A DNA stretch of 22,094 nucleotides from positions 1 to 22,094 of the forward strand of contig CAVRZY010000177.1 of assembly GCA_963725415.1 (NCBI GenBank). The letters run 5' to 3'. Of this stretch, positions 8,133-13,960 are shown in pieces. Every line of letters begins with the position of its first letter. Positions within the stretch are counted from its first letter, which is position 1. The DNA comes from CAVRZY01 sp963725415. GTDB taxonomy: Bacteria; Acidobacteriota; Terriglobia; Bryobacterales; Bryobacteraceae. The notes below the pieces were generated by a model. The model was not told where the DNA came from and searched no databases. It saw only the letters and a list, made by a program, of their open reading frames with translations. The translations under genes and the position numbers were made by a program.

Positions 8133-9383
8133 ATGGAACTAATCACGATTCTAAACCGCTGCCATCGTTTTCGGGGTTTTGTCTACCAACACGCCCACTT
8201 CAGCGCCGACAAAAGGAGCATCGAAGTGGCCGTACGACCGCGCAAGGGTTCGGCCGCCGTCTGCTCGCGCTGCCATTTGCCGGCGCCCGGTTACGACCAG
8301 CTCGCCGAACGGCGTTTTGAGTTCATTCCCCTGTGGGGGTTTCTCGTCTTCCTTCTGTACACCATGCGGCGCGTCGACTGTCGCCGTTGTGGCGTTGTAG
8401 CTGTTGAAGAGGTTCCCTGGGGCGACGGTAAGCGCACACTGACCAAAGCCTACATGCTCTTCCTAGCCCGTTGGGCGCGGCGGCTGTCATGGAAAGAGAC
8501 GGCGGAGGCCTTTCGCACATCCTGGGACAAGGTTTTCGACGCGGTCGAACATGTCGTCACCTGGGGTCTGGACCACAGGATACTTGGCCAGATCGACGCC
8601 ATCGGCGTCGATGAAATCCAGTATTCCAAAGGGCACAAGTATCTGACACTGGTTTATCAGATCGATCTGGGCGTCACCCGTCTGCTTTGGGTCGGCAAAG
8701 AGAGAACGATCGAGTCCTTCCAGGGATTTTTCACCACCATGGGCGAGGAGACCACATCAAAGATCGTGTTCATCTGCTCAGACATGTGGGAACCCTACTT
8801 GAAAGTTATCCGTGAGAAATGTTCCGAGGCCCTGCATATTCTCGATCGTTTCCATATCGTCGCGAAAATGAACAAGGCCCTCGATGAAATCCGCGCCGCA
8901 GAATCGCGCCGCATGGCGAGCGAAGGCCGGACACCGCTACTGAAGAAGTCGCGCTGGCTCCTGCTCAAACGCGAAGAGAATCTGAAGACTGAACAGCGCT
9001 TCCGCTTGCGCGATCTCCTCCGGTACAACCTGAAGACCGTCCGCGCTTACCTTCTCAAGGAAGCCTTCCAGCAGCTCTGGGACTACAGCTCGCCTGGCTG
9101 GGCAGGCAAATTCCTGGACGAATGGTGCCGCCAGACTATGCGCTCGCGCATCGAGCCGATGAAGAAGATCGCCCGCTCCCTCCGTCAACACCGCGAACTC
9201 ATCCTCAACTACTTTCGGGCGCAAAAACTGATTTCCAGTGGCGTGGTGGAAGGCCTCAATAACAAAGCCAAAGTCACCATGAGAAAATCCTATGGCTTTC
9301 GCACCTATCGGGTCCTCGAACTTGCCCTCTATCACTCACTTAGCAAGCTGCCTGAGCCTGAATCAACCCACGATTTCTTCTGA
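8133..9383 (+). CDS. ISL3-family transposase
   Basis: 416 aa DDE transposase that cuts and joins the ends of its element. Seen: an N-terminal zinc finger with two CxxC pairs (C44/C47 and C83/C86); a helix-turn-helix at about 117-140 (RLSWKETAEAFRTSWDKV); and a DDE core with first Asp in IGVDEIQYSKGH (about 160), second in FICSDMWEP and Glu in SSGVVEGLNNKAK near the C-terminus, followed by SYGFRTYRVLELALYH, the usual ISL3 ending. The length matches the family and the frame is intact, so the element may be active. ATG 8133 was preferred because family similarity begins there, although the Shine-Dalgarno is weak. The stop is 7 nt before the right end of the element. Confidence 0.92.
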   Translation: MELITILNRCHRFRGFVYQHAHFSADKRSIEVAVRPRKGSAAVCSRCHLPAPGYDQLAERRFEFIPLWGFLVFLLYTMRRVDCRRCGVVAVEEVPWGDGKRTLTKAYMLFLARWARRLSWKETAEAFRTSWDKVFDAVEHVVTWGLDHRILGQIDAIGVDEIQYSKGHKYLTLVYQIDLGVTRLLWVGKERTIESFQGFFTTMGEETTSKIVFICSDMWEPYLKVIREKCSEALHILDRFHIVAKMNKALDEIRAAESRRMASEGRTPLLKKSRWLLLKREENLKTEQRFRLRDLLRYNLKTVRAYLLKEAFQQLWDYSSPGWAGKFLDEWCRQTMRSRIEPMKKIARSLRQHRELILNYFRAQKLISSGVVEGLNNKAKVTMRKSYGFRTYRVLELALYHSLSKLPEPESTHDFF

Positions 9384-9396
9384 CGAACCAAATTTG

Positions 9397-9765
9397 TTAG
9401 GCCGCCCGCTTCTTGAACTCACTGCGTGTTGCCCAAAACGCAACTAGGAATAAGATCGCGAAGACCCCATCTACGGCACCTATTGCGATCCATTGACTGG
9501 AAACTCGTCCTAGCAGATACAACCACGTCAGAGCGACCGTCCCGCTGCCTTTTGCCAGAAACGCTGGAATCATCATCGGGCGATATCGAACCGGATCTGA
9601 GGATAGGAACAGATACACAATCTGCCAACAGATATCCAGAAACACGAACCCGTAGTAGAACTCTGGCTGTTTGACCCCCATCACCTTCTCAGCAAAAGCG
9701 AGAGGAATCGTGGACAGCAAGCCAAAAATGCCTGCGATGAGAAAAATCCATTTTGCGAGTTTCAT
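9397..9765 (-). CDS. Four-helix membrane protein of a gene cassette
   Basis: 122 aa with four hydrophobic segments: LAKWIFLIAGIFGLLSTIPL; FYYGFVFLDICWQIVYLFL; IPAFLAKGSGTVALTWLYLL; and WIAIGAVDGVFAILFLVAFW, ending in a basic tail. An inner-membrane protein of unknown function; no family recognised. AGGAG lies 4 nt before ATG 9765. The cassette begins 49 nt upstream (TTAGGCCGC at 9814) with no obvious promoter. The TAA stop is formed by the core box itself (GCCTAAC on the minus strand, 9402-9396), so the gene ends exactly at the attC, which the ISL3 transposon interrupts immediately downstream. Confidence 0.82.
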   Translation of the reverse strand: MKLAKWIFLIAGIFGLLSTIPLAFAEKVMGVKQPEFYYGFVFLDICWQIVYLFLSSDPVRYRPMMIPAFLAKGSGTVALTWLYLLGRVSSQWIAIGAVDGVFAILFLVAFWATRSEFKKRAA

Positions 9766-10099
9766 ATGTCTCCTTTTTCTGGGCGGTATGTTTAGTCAGG
9801 GTGGAGCGGCCTAACGACCGGCGCTCTGGCGCGGCCTGGTTTTGGCCGTCGCCCGCAGCGCCTCGTTGAACGAAAGCCTCCTCCCGCGGATAGATCAACA
9901 TTTCCCGCAGTATGGCCGTTTGCCCTATGCTCCGCGCTTCCTGGCGCACGCATCGCTCCCCGTGTGGTTGTTCCCCGCCCCTACCCGTCACGGTCTCGCG
10001 CACAGCCTCGCCGACCACCACGACCCGGTCATCCGCACCAGTCTCCAGAGCGCCTTCCATCGTTCCCCCACAGGTCTCGATGCTGCAAGTGGCGAACAT
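9689..10099 (-). CDS. Small hypothetical ORF running through attC
   Basis: 136 codons from ATG 10099, with a good Shine-Dalgarno (GGAGG, 6-nt spacing). The N-terminus (MFATCSIETCGGTMEGALE) faintly resembles the first zinc knuckle of YgiT-type proteins, but no second CxxC follows. Near the cassette end the frame encodes REMLIYPREEAFVQRG, similar in its first residues to HicB antitoxin starts and to a matching peptide encoded at the left edge of the cassette at 13240-13290. The frame continues through the attC into the next cassette's leader, so it has probably lost its natural stop. It may be a frameshifted remnant. Confidence 0.28.
   Translation of the reverse strand: MFATCSIETCGGTMEGALETGADDRVVVVGEAVRETVTGRGGEQPHGERCVRQEARSIGQTAILREMLIYPREEAFVQRGAAGDGQNQAAPERRSLGRSTLTKHTAQKKETYETRKMDFSHRRHFWLAVHDSSRFC
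9809..9871 (-). other. attC site, 63 bp
   Basis: GCCTAAC (9809-9815) to GTTGAAC (9865-9871). The arms GGCGCT...CGGCC and GGCC...AGCGCC pair with unpaired extra bases on one arm, the hallmark of attC. GCGGCCTAA is the exact complement of the TTAGGCCGC at the other end of the cassette (9397). Confidence 0.85.
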
Positions 10100-10160
10100 C
10101 TCACGCCTCCACGGCCCCGTGTATCGCGCTCAGATGGCCAGGTGACATTCTGCTATCGCG

Positions 10161-10188
10161 CGACAACCACACCCAGCGGTTGTTAGCC
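10161..10188 (-). other. attC remnant (truncated)
   Basis: GGCTAAC on the minus strand (10188-10182) follows the DUF2442 gene. Only a small ACAACC/GGTTGT hairpin follows, and the R' candidate CGACAAC (plus strand, 10161-10167) is off consensus. Probably a deleted attC. Confidence 0.5.
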
Positions 10189-10488
10189 GGCTGCCTTCCG
10201 GCCTTGGAGCCACCGCCGAAGAGACTCCTGAGTCTCGCCAGACCTCCGTCCGGCCAGGAGGCTCTCTACGCTGATGTCTTCGTCCAAATCGGGCCAGTGG
10301 ATCCCCTCGCCGCTCCCAATCAGGCGCCAGTTCGCCCGCTCCGCTGGCGTCCCGTGTGCCAGGCGTGGGAACCAGGCCAGGGGCACCGTAATCGTCCTGC
10401 CATCTGCAAGATCGACCGCCAGAGCGTCATCGCTTACGCTCACGTTGTCAGCCGTTGCTTCCCTGAGTTCAGTCACCAGAGTACTCAT
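10183..10488 (-). CDS. DUF2442-domain protein (antitoxin-like partner of DUF4160)
   Basis: 101 aa. The central block DALAVDLADGRTITVPLAWF, then PRLAHGTPAERANWRL and GEGIHWPDLDEDISVESLLAG, is a textbook DUF2442 domain (PF10387). Genes of this family habitually follow a DUF4160 gene and are regarded as a toxin-antitoxin-like pair; the mechanism is unproven. GGAGGC precedes ATG 10488, and the start overlaps the DUF4160 frame by 20 nt. The TAA stop lies inside the R'' core box GGCTAAC, so the gene fills the cassette to its last base. The partner carries a premature stop, so this may be an orphan. Confidence 0.85.
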   Translation of the reverse strand: MSTLVTELREATADNVSVSDDALAVDLADGRTITVPLAWFPRLAHGTPAERANWRLIGSGEGIHWPDLDEDISVESLLAGRRSGETQESLRRWLQGRKAAG

Positions 10489-10705
10489 GCCATGCCTCCA
10501 GCAAGAAAGCTGCCCTCTCTGCGACCAGTCCTTCTATCCGTCGAAGCTCCGCTCGGCCAAAACCGCGGCTCCTCTCCAGACGCACCGGTTCCACCCAGAG
10601 TTTGGCCCCAGAGCCTTCGCGCTCCACATGGACGTGTGGAGGTTGGTCGCGATCCGCCGAGTAGAAGAAGAACCCCTATGGCCCGAGCCGAAGAACCGTT
10701 GGCAA
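10469..10705 (-). pseudogene. DUF4160-domain gene with in-frame TAG at codon 10
   Basis: From TTG 10705: MPTVLRLGP-[TAG]-GFFFYSADRDQPPHVHVERE, then AKLWVEPVRLERSRGFGRAE and LLEAWHEYSGD, stop at 10469. This is a full-length DUF4160 protein (78 codons; the HVHVERE motif is diagnostic) except for the TAG at 10678-10676, where family members usually have Tyr; TAT or TAC to TAG is one change. No start lies just after the stop in this frame. Either a point-mutated pseudogene or a sequence error. It overlaps the downstream DUF2442 gene by 20 nt and belongs to the same cassette. Confidence 0.78.
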
Positions 10706-10713
10706 CGTATCCC

Positions 10714-10743
10714 AGTGTACCTGCTCGCCGGAGAGATTGCCAA
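10714..10743 (-). promoter_or_regulatory. Candidate promoter of the DUF4160-DUF2442 cassette
   Basis: On the minus strand TTGGCA (10743-10738), an 18-bp spacer and TACACT (10719-10714). The TTG start at 10705 is 9 nt after the -10, which would make the mRNA nearly leaderless. A perfect 12-bp palindrome TCCCATATGGGA (10744-10755) touches the -35 side and could be an operator. Confidence 0.4.
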
Positions 10744-10754
10744 TCCCATATGGG

Positions 10755-11134
10755 AGGCTAACGTAATGCCTCAGTCTCGGGGGCAATAGCCTGTCGAGTC
10801 GGGTGGGATAGGCTTTCAGCCCAATGTCATTCAGTTTTCGTGGGGGGGCCTTCTGGCCTGCGAGCCGACCTCCTGGTCGGCTCCCGGCGGGGCTGGAAAA
10901 CGAACCCCAGGGGCCGGCGGCGGCTCGGGGAGCCGCCCCACAAGGGGCCGAGATGTGCGGTGGTGGGAAAACTAAATGACATTAGGCTTTCAGCCTGTCC
11001 GGACGCCTTTCCAATACCGCCCGAGACAAGCTGAAGCTTATCCCACGGCCCCCGAGACTGAGGCATTACAGGCTAGCGCCGAGGCCCTCAGGCGCGGCCC
11101 GCTTTCGGCCGTCGCCCGCCGCGCCTCGTTAGCC
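10755..11134 (-). other. attC site split by a MITE
   Basis: GGCTAAC (10756-10762) and GTTAGCC (11128-11134) are perfect complements once 10763-11077 is removed. The rejoined 64-bp site has CGAGGC.../...GCCTCG arms and a GCGGCC/GGCCGT inner stem. The inserted element duplicated the R'' box as AGGCTAGC (11070-11077), with one mismatch. Confidence 0.75.
10763..11069. mobile_element. MITE, 307 bp, with 22-bp perfect terminal inverted repeats
   Basis: The ends GTAATGCCTCAGTCTCGG... (10763-10784) and their exact complement (11048-11069) form 22-bp inverted repeats. Flanks AGGCTAAC and AGGCTAGC are an 8-bp target duplication with one mismatch. A second inverted pair (GGCTTTCAGCC...ATGTCATT...AGTTTTC) lies inside. 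No coding capacity. The transposase that moves it is not in the window as far as the ends show. Confidence 0.78.
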
Positions 11135-11135
11135 C

Positions 11136-11375
11136 TCAGCCAGCGGAGCGCCGCCGGCCAATCCTCGGAGCGCGGTCGCGAATGACGTCACCGAGCGTCC
11201 GAAGAGCTTTGTTTACCGACTTCGCGTCGGGAAATACTTCAGCAACGTCGGGGTCAAGGACTACCATCACCGTCTCCTTAGTAAACCGACTCGCGTATTT
11301 CCCGCGAACGCCAGCGGAGAAGTCGTACTCCGGTAGCATCTCCTCGGATTCGTGCCTAGAGCGTACCTTCCTCAT
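11136..11375 (-). CDS. brnA: BrnA-like antitoxin
   Basis: 79 aa. The motif MLPEYDFSAGVRGKYASRF, then TVMVVLDPDVAEVFPDAKSV and NKALRTLGDVI, is the antitoxin type that follows BrnT toxins: an N-terminal toxin-binding stretch and a short DNA-binding helical tail. ATG 11375 has GGAGA 5 nt upstream and overlaps the toxin's 3' end by 20 nt, which implies translational coupling; a GTG at 11390 is less likely. The TGA stop sits one base before the core box GGCTAAC. The pair would neutralise the toxin and repress its own cassette. Confidence 0.78.
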   Translation of the reverse strand: MRKVRSRHESEEMLPEYDFSAGVRGKYASRFTKETVMVVLDPDVAEVFPDAKSVNKALRTLGDVIRDRAPRIGRRRSAG

Positions 11376-11640
11376 ACTTTCTCCGTTCACGTCGGGTGGC
11401 CAGTCTCGCGCTGATGATCCGAATCATCTCCCCGACTTCCGAATGTACCACAACCAGGGTTCGATCCCGAGCCGACCGTCCAATAGTCACGAATCGACTT
11501 TGCTCGCCTGAATGGAGCGGGTCGCTGATGGTGACGGAGAGAACATCTCGAAACACCGACGCCCCCTCTTCAAAGCTGACGCCGTGCTTCCGCAGATTCG
11601 AGCCAGCCTTCTCCGGATTCCAGCGAAGAACCGGTCCCAT
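11356..11640 (-). CDS. brnT: BrnT-family ribonuclease toxin
   Basis: 94 aa. LRWNPEKAGSNLRKHGVSFE, SRFVTIGRSARDRTLVVVHS and IRIISARLATRRERRKYEEG match the complete BrnT fold (RelE-like ribonuclease, PF04365), including the KHGVSFEE motif and the C-terminal ISAR...RRER motif that carries the catalytic residues. Normal length, no damage. ATG 11640 lies 34 nt inside the cassette, whose first bases TTAGCCCTCA pair with TGAGGGCTAA at the opposite boundary. First gene of a toxin-antitoxin operon. Confidence 0.88.
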   Translation of the reverse strand: MGPVLRWNPEKAGSNLRKHGVSFEEGASVFRDVLSVTISDPLHSGEQSRFVTIGRSARDRTLVVVHSEVGEMIRIISARLATRRERRKYEEGTL

Positions 11641-11668
11641 GTCCCTTGATTGTCCCCTCTCATCTGAG

Positions 11669-11710
11669 GGCTAACCCAGAGGATCTCAAGCCTACCGGTT
11701 GCGGACGCGC
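11669..11710 (-). other. Degenerate attC upstream of brnT
   Basis: GGCTAAC (11669-11675) is a good core box and pairs with the far cassette end. The other half is unclear: the only GTT nearby, at 11698, is off consensus and too close for a normal stem. A GTGACCG/CGGTCAC hairpin at about 11715-11760 may be part of the lost site or a terminator for relE-phd. Confidence 0.45.
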
Positions 11711-11799
11711 CAAGGGTGACCGTGCGGAGAGCCGGCCACCTCCCAGGGCTGGCGGTCACGTGGGGCGGTCATGAGGTGTCCGTGATGGCCGGGCCCCTG

Positions 11800-12075
11800 C
11801 TACCGCCTGCTAGCCTTGCCGCCTTCCAAACCCTGCCACAATTCCTCGTGGGGGATGCCAGCCCCTGCTCGAATCCGTTGCCGAGCCGCATCCAGAATGC
11901 TTCGCAGCCGCGGAGAATAGGCCAAAACCAAGCGCTCCAACTCCTCTTCGTCGCCCACCGCCAGCAAGACACCCACGGGCTTGCCATTGCGAGTGACCAC
12001 CACCGGGCCCTGCTCAGCGGCCCTCAGGTAGCCGCTCAAATGTGCCTTGACATTGGCCACCGAAGCGATCTTCAT
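11800..12075 (-). CDS. Phd/YefM-family antitoxin
   Basis: 91 aa. MKIASVANVKAHLSGYLRAA, then GPVVVTRNGKPVGVLL, is the N-terminal Phd/YefM DNA-binding domain (PF02604); the helical remainder (EEELERLVLAYSPRLRSIL) would bind the toxin. ATG 12075 overlaps the relE stop in an ATGA junction, so the gene is coupled to and downstream of the toxin, a toxin-first order. Likely co-represses the promoter at 12403-12431 through the palindrome at 12394-12413. Confidence 0.86.
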   Translation of the reverse strand: MKIASVANVKAHLSGYLRAAEQGPVVVTRNGKPVGVLLAVGDEEELERLVLAYSPRLRSILDAARQRIRAGAGIPHEELWQGLEGGKASRR

Positions 12076-12395
12076 AGCTTGATCTCCTCTCTTCCGATCA
12101 TCAGCCGGCTTCCCTCTTTCCTGCCGACGGCCAGGATCTGCACTTCCCGAGGAGCGTGGCTTACCGAGTAGAACACGCGGAAGCGATTGTCTGGACCGAA
12201 GCGCAGTTCCCATGTGGCTTCGAACGCCACCGGTGGTTCTAGAGGCTTTCGGTTCCGTGTCTCCCTCTCCGGCTCGAACCGCAACCGCTCTTCGATTGTC
12301 GTCCGGATCAGGCCGCGATACGCCGGCGCGATCGCTCGCAGGTGCGCCTTGACTTCCGGGTCGTAGACTAGTGCGAACGGTCGCCGACCGCCCAT
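12072..12395 (-). CDS. RelE/ParE-family toxin
   Basis: 107 aa from ATG 12395. FALVYDPEVKAHLRAI, ERLRFEPERETRNRKPLEPP, WELRFGPDNRFRVFYSV and VQILAVGRKEGSRLMI fit the RelE/ParE fold in length and order of strands, with the conserved RNRKPL and WELRFGPDNRFRVFY blocks of chromosomal RelE-like ribosome-dependent mRNases. Earlier in-frame ATGs at 12401 and 12413 lie inside the promoter/operator. The start at 12395 would be at or next to the transcription start, giving a leaderless mRNA. Operon with the Phd-type antitoxin. Confidence 0.84.
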   Translation of the reverse strand: MGGRRPFALVYDPEVKAHLRAIAPAYRGLIRTTIEERLRFEPERETRNRKPLEPPVAFEATWELRFGPDNRFRVFYSVSHAPREVQILAVGRKEGSRLMIGREEIKL

Positions 12396-12413
12396 GACCA
12401 TGATTATGGTCAT
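12394..12413. promoter_or_regulatory. Probable operator: 20-bp palindrome over the relE -10 box
   Basis: ATGACCAT-N4-ATGGTCAT, perfect 8-bp arms, overlaps the -10 element. Placement suits autorepression by the Phd-type antitoxin or the toxin-antitoxin complex. Confidence 0.65.
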
Positions 12414-12431
12414 CCAAGCGGCGCTTGTCAA
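12403..12431 (-). promoter_or_regulatory. Sigma-70-type promoter of the relE-phd cassette
   Basis: On the minus strand TTGACA (12431-12426, perfect -35), a 17-bp spacer and CATAAT (12408-12403, 5 of 6). Strongest promoter-like site in the array. It lies inside the cassette, so the pair does not depend on an external integron promoter. Confidence 0.72.
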
Positions 12432-12466
12432 CCGCGCCGGAGAGCGCAGCCTGCTCAACCCGGTCG

Positions 12467-12530
12467 GCCTAACGACCGGCCGCTCAGGCGCCCGTGCTCT
12501 TTGCGGGTCGCCCGCAGCGCCTGGTTTGTG
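12467..12530 (-). other. attC site, 64 bp
   Basis: GCCTAAC (12467-12473) to GTTTGTG (12524-12530, off consensus). The inner arms (GCGGTC.../...) resemble those of 9809-9871: both share CTAACGACCGGC and TCGCCCGCAGCGCCT. One end is degenerate. Confidence 0.7.
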
Positions 12531-12621
12531 GGCCAAGGTGCCAAACCCGGCTTGCTGTACTACCTAGAGGCGCCAAAAGCCCGCTGAAAACCCAAACCCC
12601 CCGACGCCGGATTTAGTTCAA
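12525..12621 (-). other. Gene-less 97-bp cassette
   Basis: The space between two neighbouring attC sites holds only the conserved cassette head (12579-12615) and about 50 bp without an open frame. An empty or internally deleted cassette; a small RNA or promoter role is possible but unsupported. Confidence 0.55.
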
Positions 12622-12672
12622 CCCCGATCCTGTCGCGGCTTACGCGCGACAGCAATCCTTAATCTGTTAGCC
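12579..12672 (-). repeat. attC plus conserved cassette head, copy 2
   Basis: attC from GTTCAAC (12616-12622) to GTTAGCC (12666-12672) with the CTGTCGCG/CGCGACAG stem. The adjacent head (CTGAAAACCCAAACCCCC...) is shared with copies 1 and 3. A handful of substitutions separate the copies. Confidence 0.82.
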
Positions 12673-12710
12673 AGCCACCTTCGAGCGACAGGCCGTCGCC
12701 TCGTACGGCG

Positions 12711-13106
12711 TTACCCCACGGGCGGAGGGGCGGTGAGCGCTCGATACACCCGTCGCACCAGCAGCCACAGCAGATAATAACCCCCGAAGGCGAGGAGAAC
12801 ACCGACTCCCCCCACCCAGGCCGGGACCGGTTCACCTCGGAATCGCGCTGGCAAGTCCAAGACAAGCACTGCCAACAGCCCGGCGATCAATCCCAGAATT
12901 GCTCCCCACAGTGGCATGCGCTGCGGATGCCAGCTCTTGGGGGTGAGCATCGCCCACAGGCCCCAGGCCAGCGGCACCACGCACCAGATACTGGTCAGGA
13001 GATAACGGCTCTCCAGGTTGGGAACCGGATTCAAACGCAAGCTTCCCGCGCCCAAGGCGATCACCACCGAAGCCACTGCACTGGCCGAGGCAAAACGTTG
13101 TATCAT
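12711..13106 (-). CDS. Four-helix membrane protein of a gene cassette
   Basis: 131 aa with four hydrophobic stretches: ASASAVASVVIALGAGSL; YLLTSIWCVVPLAWGLWAML; LWGAILGLIAGLLAVLVL; and WVGGVGVLLAFGGYYLLWLL, ending basic and then proline-rich. Inner-membrane protein of unknown function; no family recognised and no clear similarity to the 122-aa membrane protein at 9397-9765. GGAGG lies 7 nt before ATG 13106. The cassette starts at 13179 (TTAGCCAGA, paired with TGGCTAAC at 12673-12666), and the stop is 39 nt before the attC core. Confidence 0.8.
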   Translation of the reverse strand: MIQRFASASAVASVVIALGAGSLRLNPVPNLESRYLLTSIWCVVPLAWGLWAMLTPKSWHPQRMPLWGAILGLIAGLLAVLVLDLPARFRGEPVPAWVGGVGVLLAFGGYYLLWLLVRRVYRALTAPPPVG

Positions 13107-13173
13107 TTTCCAACCTCCCTCGCTCCTCGCACGAACGCGAAGGCCACGCCTCGGAAACCCTCGCCTCCGGTCT

Positions 13174-13239
13174 GGCTAACGACTGGGGCATCACCCGCCG
13201 CCCCGTTCTTGGGCGGGCGGGTGCATGCCCTTGTTGAAC
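13174..13239 (-). other. attC site, 66 bp
   Basis: GGCTAAC (13174-13180) to GTTGAAC (13233-13239). The arms GGGCATCACCCGCCGCCC and its near-complement differ by single extra bases on one side, giving extrahelical bases around a CGTTCTT loop. A clean attC fold. Confidence 0.85.
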
Positions 13240-13373
13240 TAAATCCGCCTGCGGCGGATAGATAAGAACCTCCCGCCGTATCGGGCCCCTGCCCGATTTC
13301 CTTTCCTCCGTTGTCGGCCTCAAAATCTCCTCCAGGGAGGGCCGCTACCCCTCCCCGGAAAGGAGATACGTCA

Positions 13374-13684
13374 ATGACACCGTTGCGATAACGGATGATC
13401 CAGGATATGCAATTGCGGGGGTTCTCGGCAAGAACCCAAGAGTGCTACGTGGCCGCCGTCCGCCAACTGGCGGAGCACCATCACAGCAGCCCGGACCAAC
13501 TCCGCGAGGAGGATCTGCGCCACTACTTTCTGTACCTGGCCAACGAGAAGAAGGTCGCCCGCGCCACCGCCACCATCGCCCTGTGCGGGATCAAGTTCTT
13601 CTATGAGCAGACGCTCCAGCGGCAGTGGCCCACCCTGCGGCTGATCCGTCCTCCCCGCCAGAAGAAGTTGCCGGTAGTCTTGAA
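13374..13684 (+). pseudogene. Tyrosine recombinase N-terminal fragment (nonsense mutation, truncated)
   Basis: AGGAGA precedes ATG 13374, reading MTPLR-[TAA]-RMIQDMQLRGFSARTQ, then VRQLAEHHHSSPDQLREEDL, YFLYLANEKKVARAT and RPPRQKKLPVVL. This is the SAM-like core-binding domain of the phage-integrase family, in the version usually found next to IS91-like transposases (MTPLRQRMI...). The TAA at codon 6 replaces Gln by one change. Homology stops at 13684, where the MITE begins, before the catalytic domain, and no catalytic part reappears beyond it. It is not IntI-like. The gene opposes the direction of all cassette genes. Confidence 0.82.
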
Positions 13685-13911
13685 CTGCGATCCAGACACT
13701 GATACGGCAATGCGCAAAAACCCTTACCCTCCCCCAGTTTCATACCCGGTGCCTTCCCGATTCGCGTAATTCGGGGACCGGCGCGAATTTCGCCGCCCTT
13801 GCGAAATTCGTGGCCTGTACCCGAATTACAGTCCCCGCATTGGTCCGGCCAAAGAAACTGGGGGAGGGCAAGGGCTTTTGCTGCGTTCCCTGTCCACTGC
13901 CTGAATCGCAG
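13685..13911. mobile_element. MITE-like element, 227 bp, with about 50-bp imperfect inverted repeats
   Basis: Starting CTGCGATCCAGACACTG (13685) and ending with the complement of CTGCGATTCAGGCAGTG (13911), the two arms match over about 50 bp up to CCCTCCCCCAGTTTC. Its centre is a hairpin (GAATTTCGC 13785-13793, GCGAAATTC 13801-13809, 7-nt loop) followed by GTGGCCTGTACCCG, copy C of the hairpin family. No coding capacity. No clear target duplication. Confidence 0.68.
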
Positions 13912-13960
13912 AAAAATCCACCCCGCTCTGTAGCCCAGAAGCACCAAACCCGCGTTGAAA

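Larger units (their letters stand above)
5459..9390 (+). mobile_element. ISL3-family transposon carrying an SBBP passenger gene
   Basis: Left end GCCTCGTCGGAGAAATC (5459 on) matches the inverted right end GGTTCGTCAGAAGAAATC (9389 downward) over about 25 bp with a few mismatches and two 1-nt gaps. AATTTGTT flanks both sides (5451-5458 and 9391-9398), the 8-bp duplication usual for ISL3. The right boundary is uncertain by one base. Between the ends lie the transposase (plus strand) and, divergently, the SBBP/TIGR03437 gene. No second inverted repeat was found near the transposase start, so the passenger appears to lie inside the element. Confidence 0.78.

Noticed and set aside
10840..11034. Small frames inside the 307-bp element
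   Set aside because: The segment is an inverted-repeat MITE; frames lack ribosome binding sites and motifs.
13374..13684. Tyrosine recombinase fragment considered as the integron integrase IntI
   Set aside because: The N-terminus matches the IS91-associated integrase type, not IntI; it lies inside a cassette, and the catalytic domain with the IntI-specific insert is absent.
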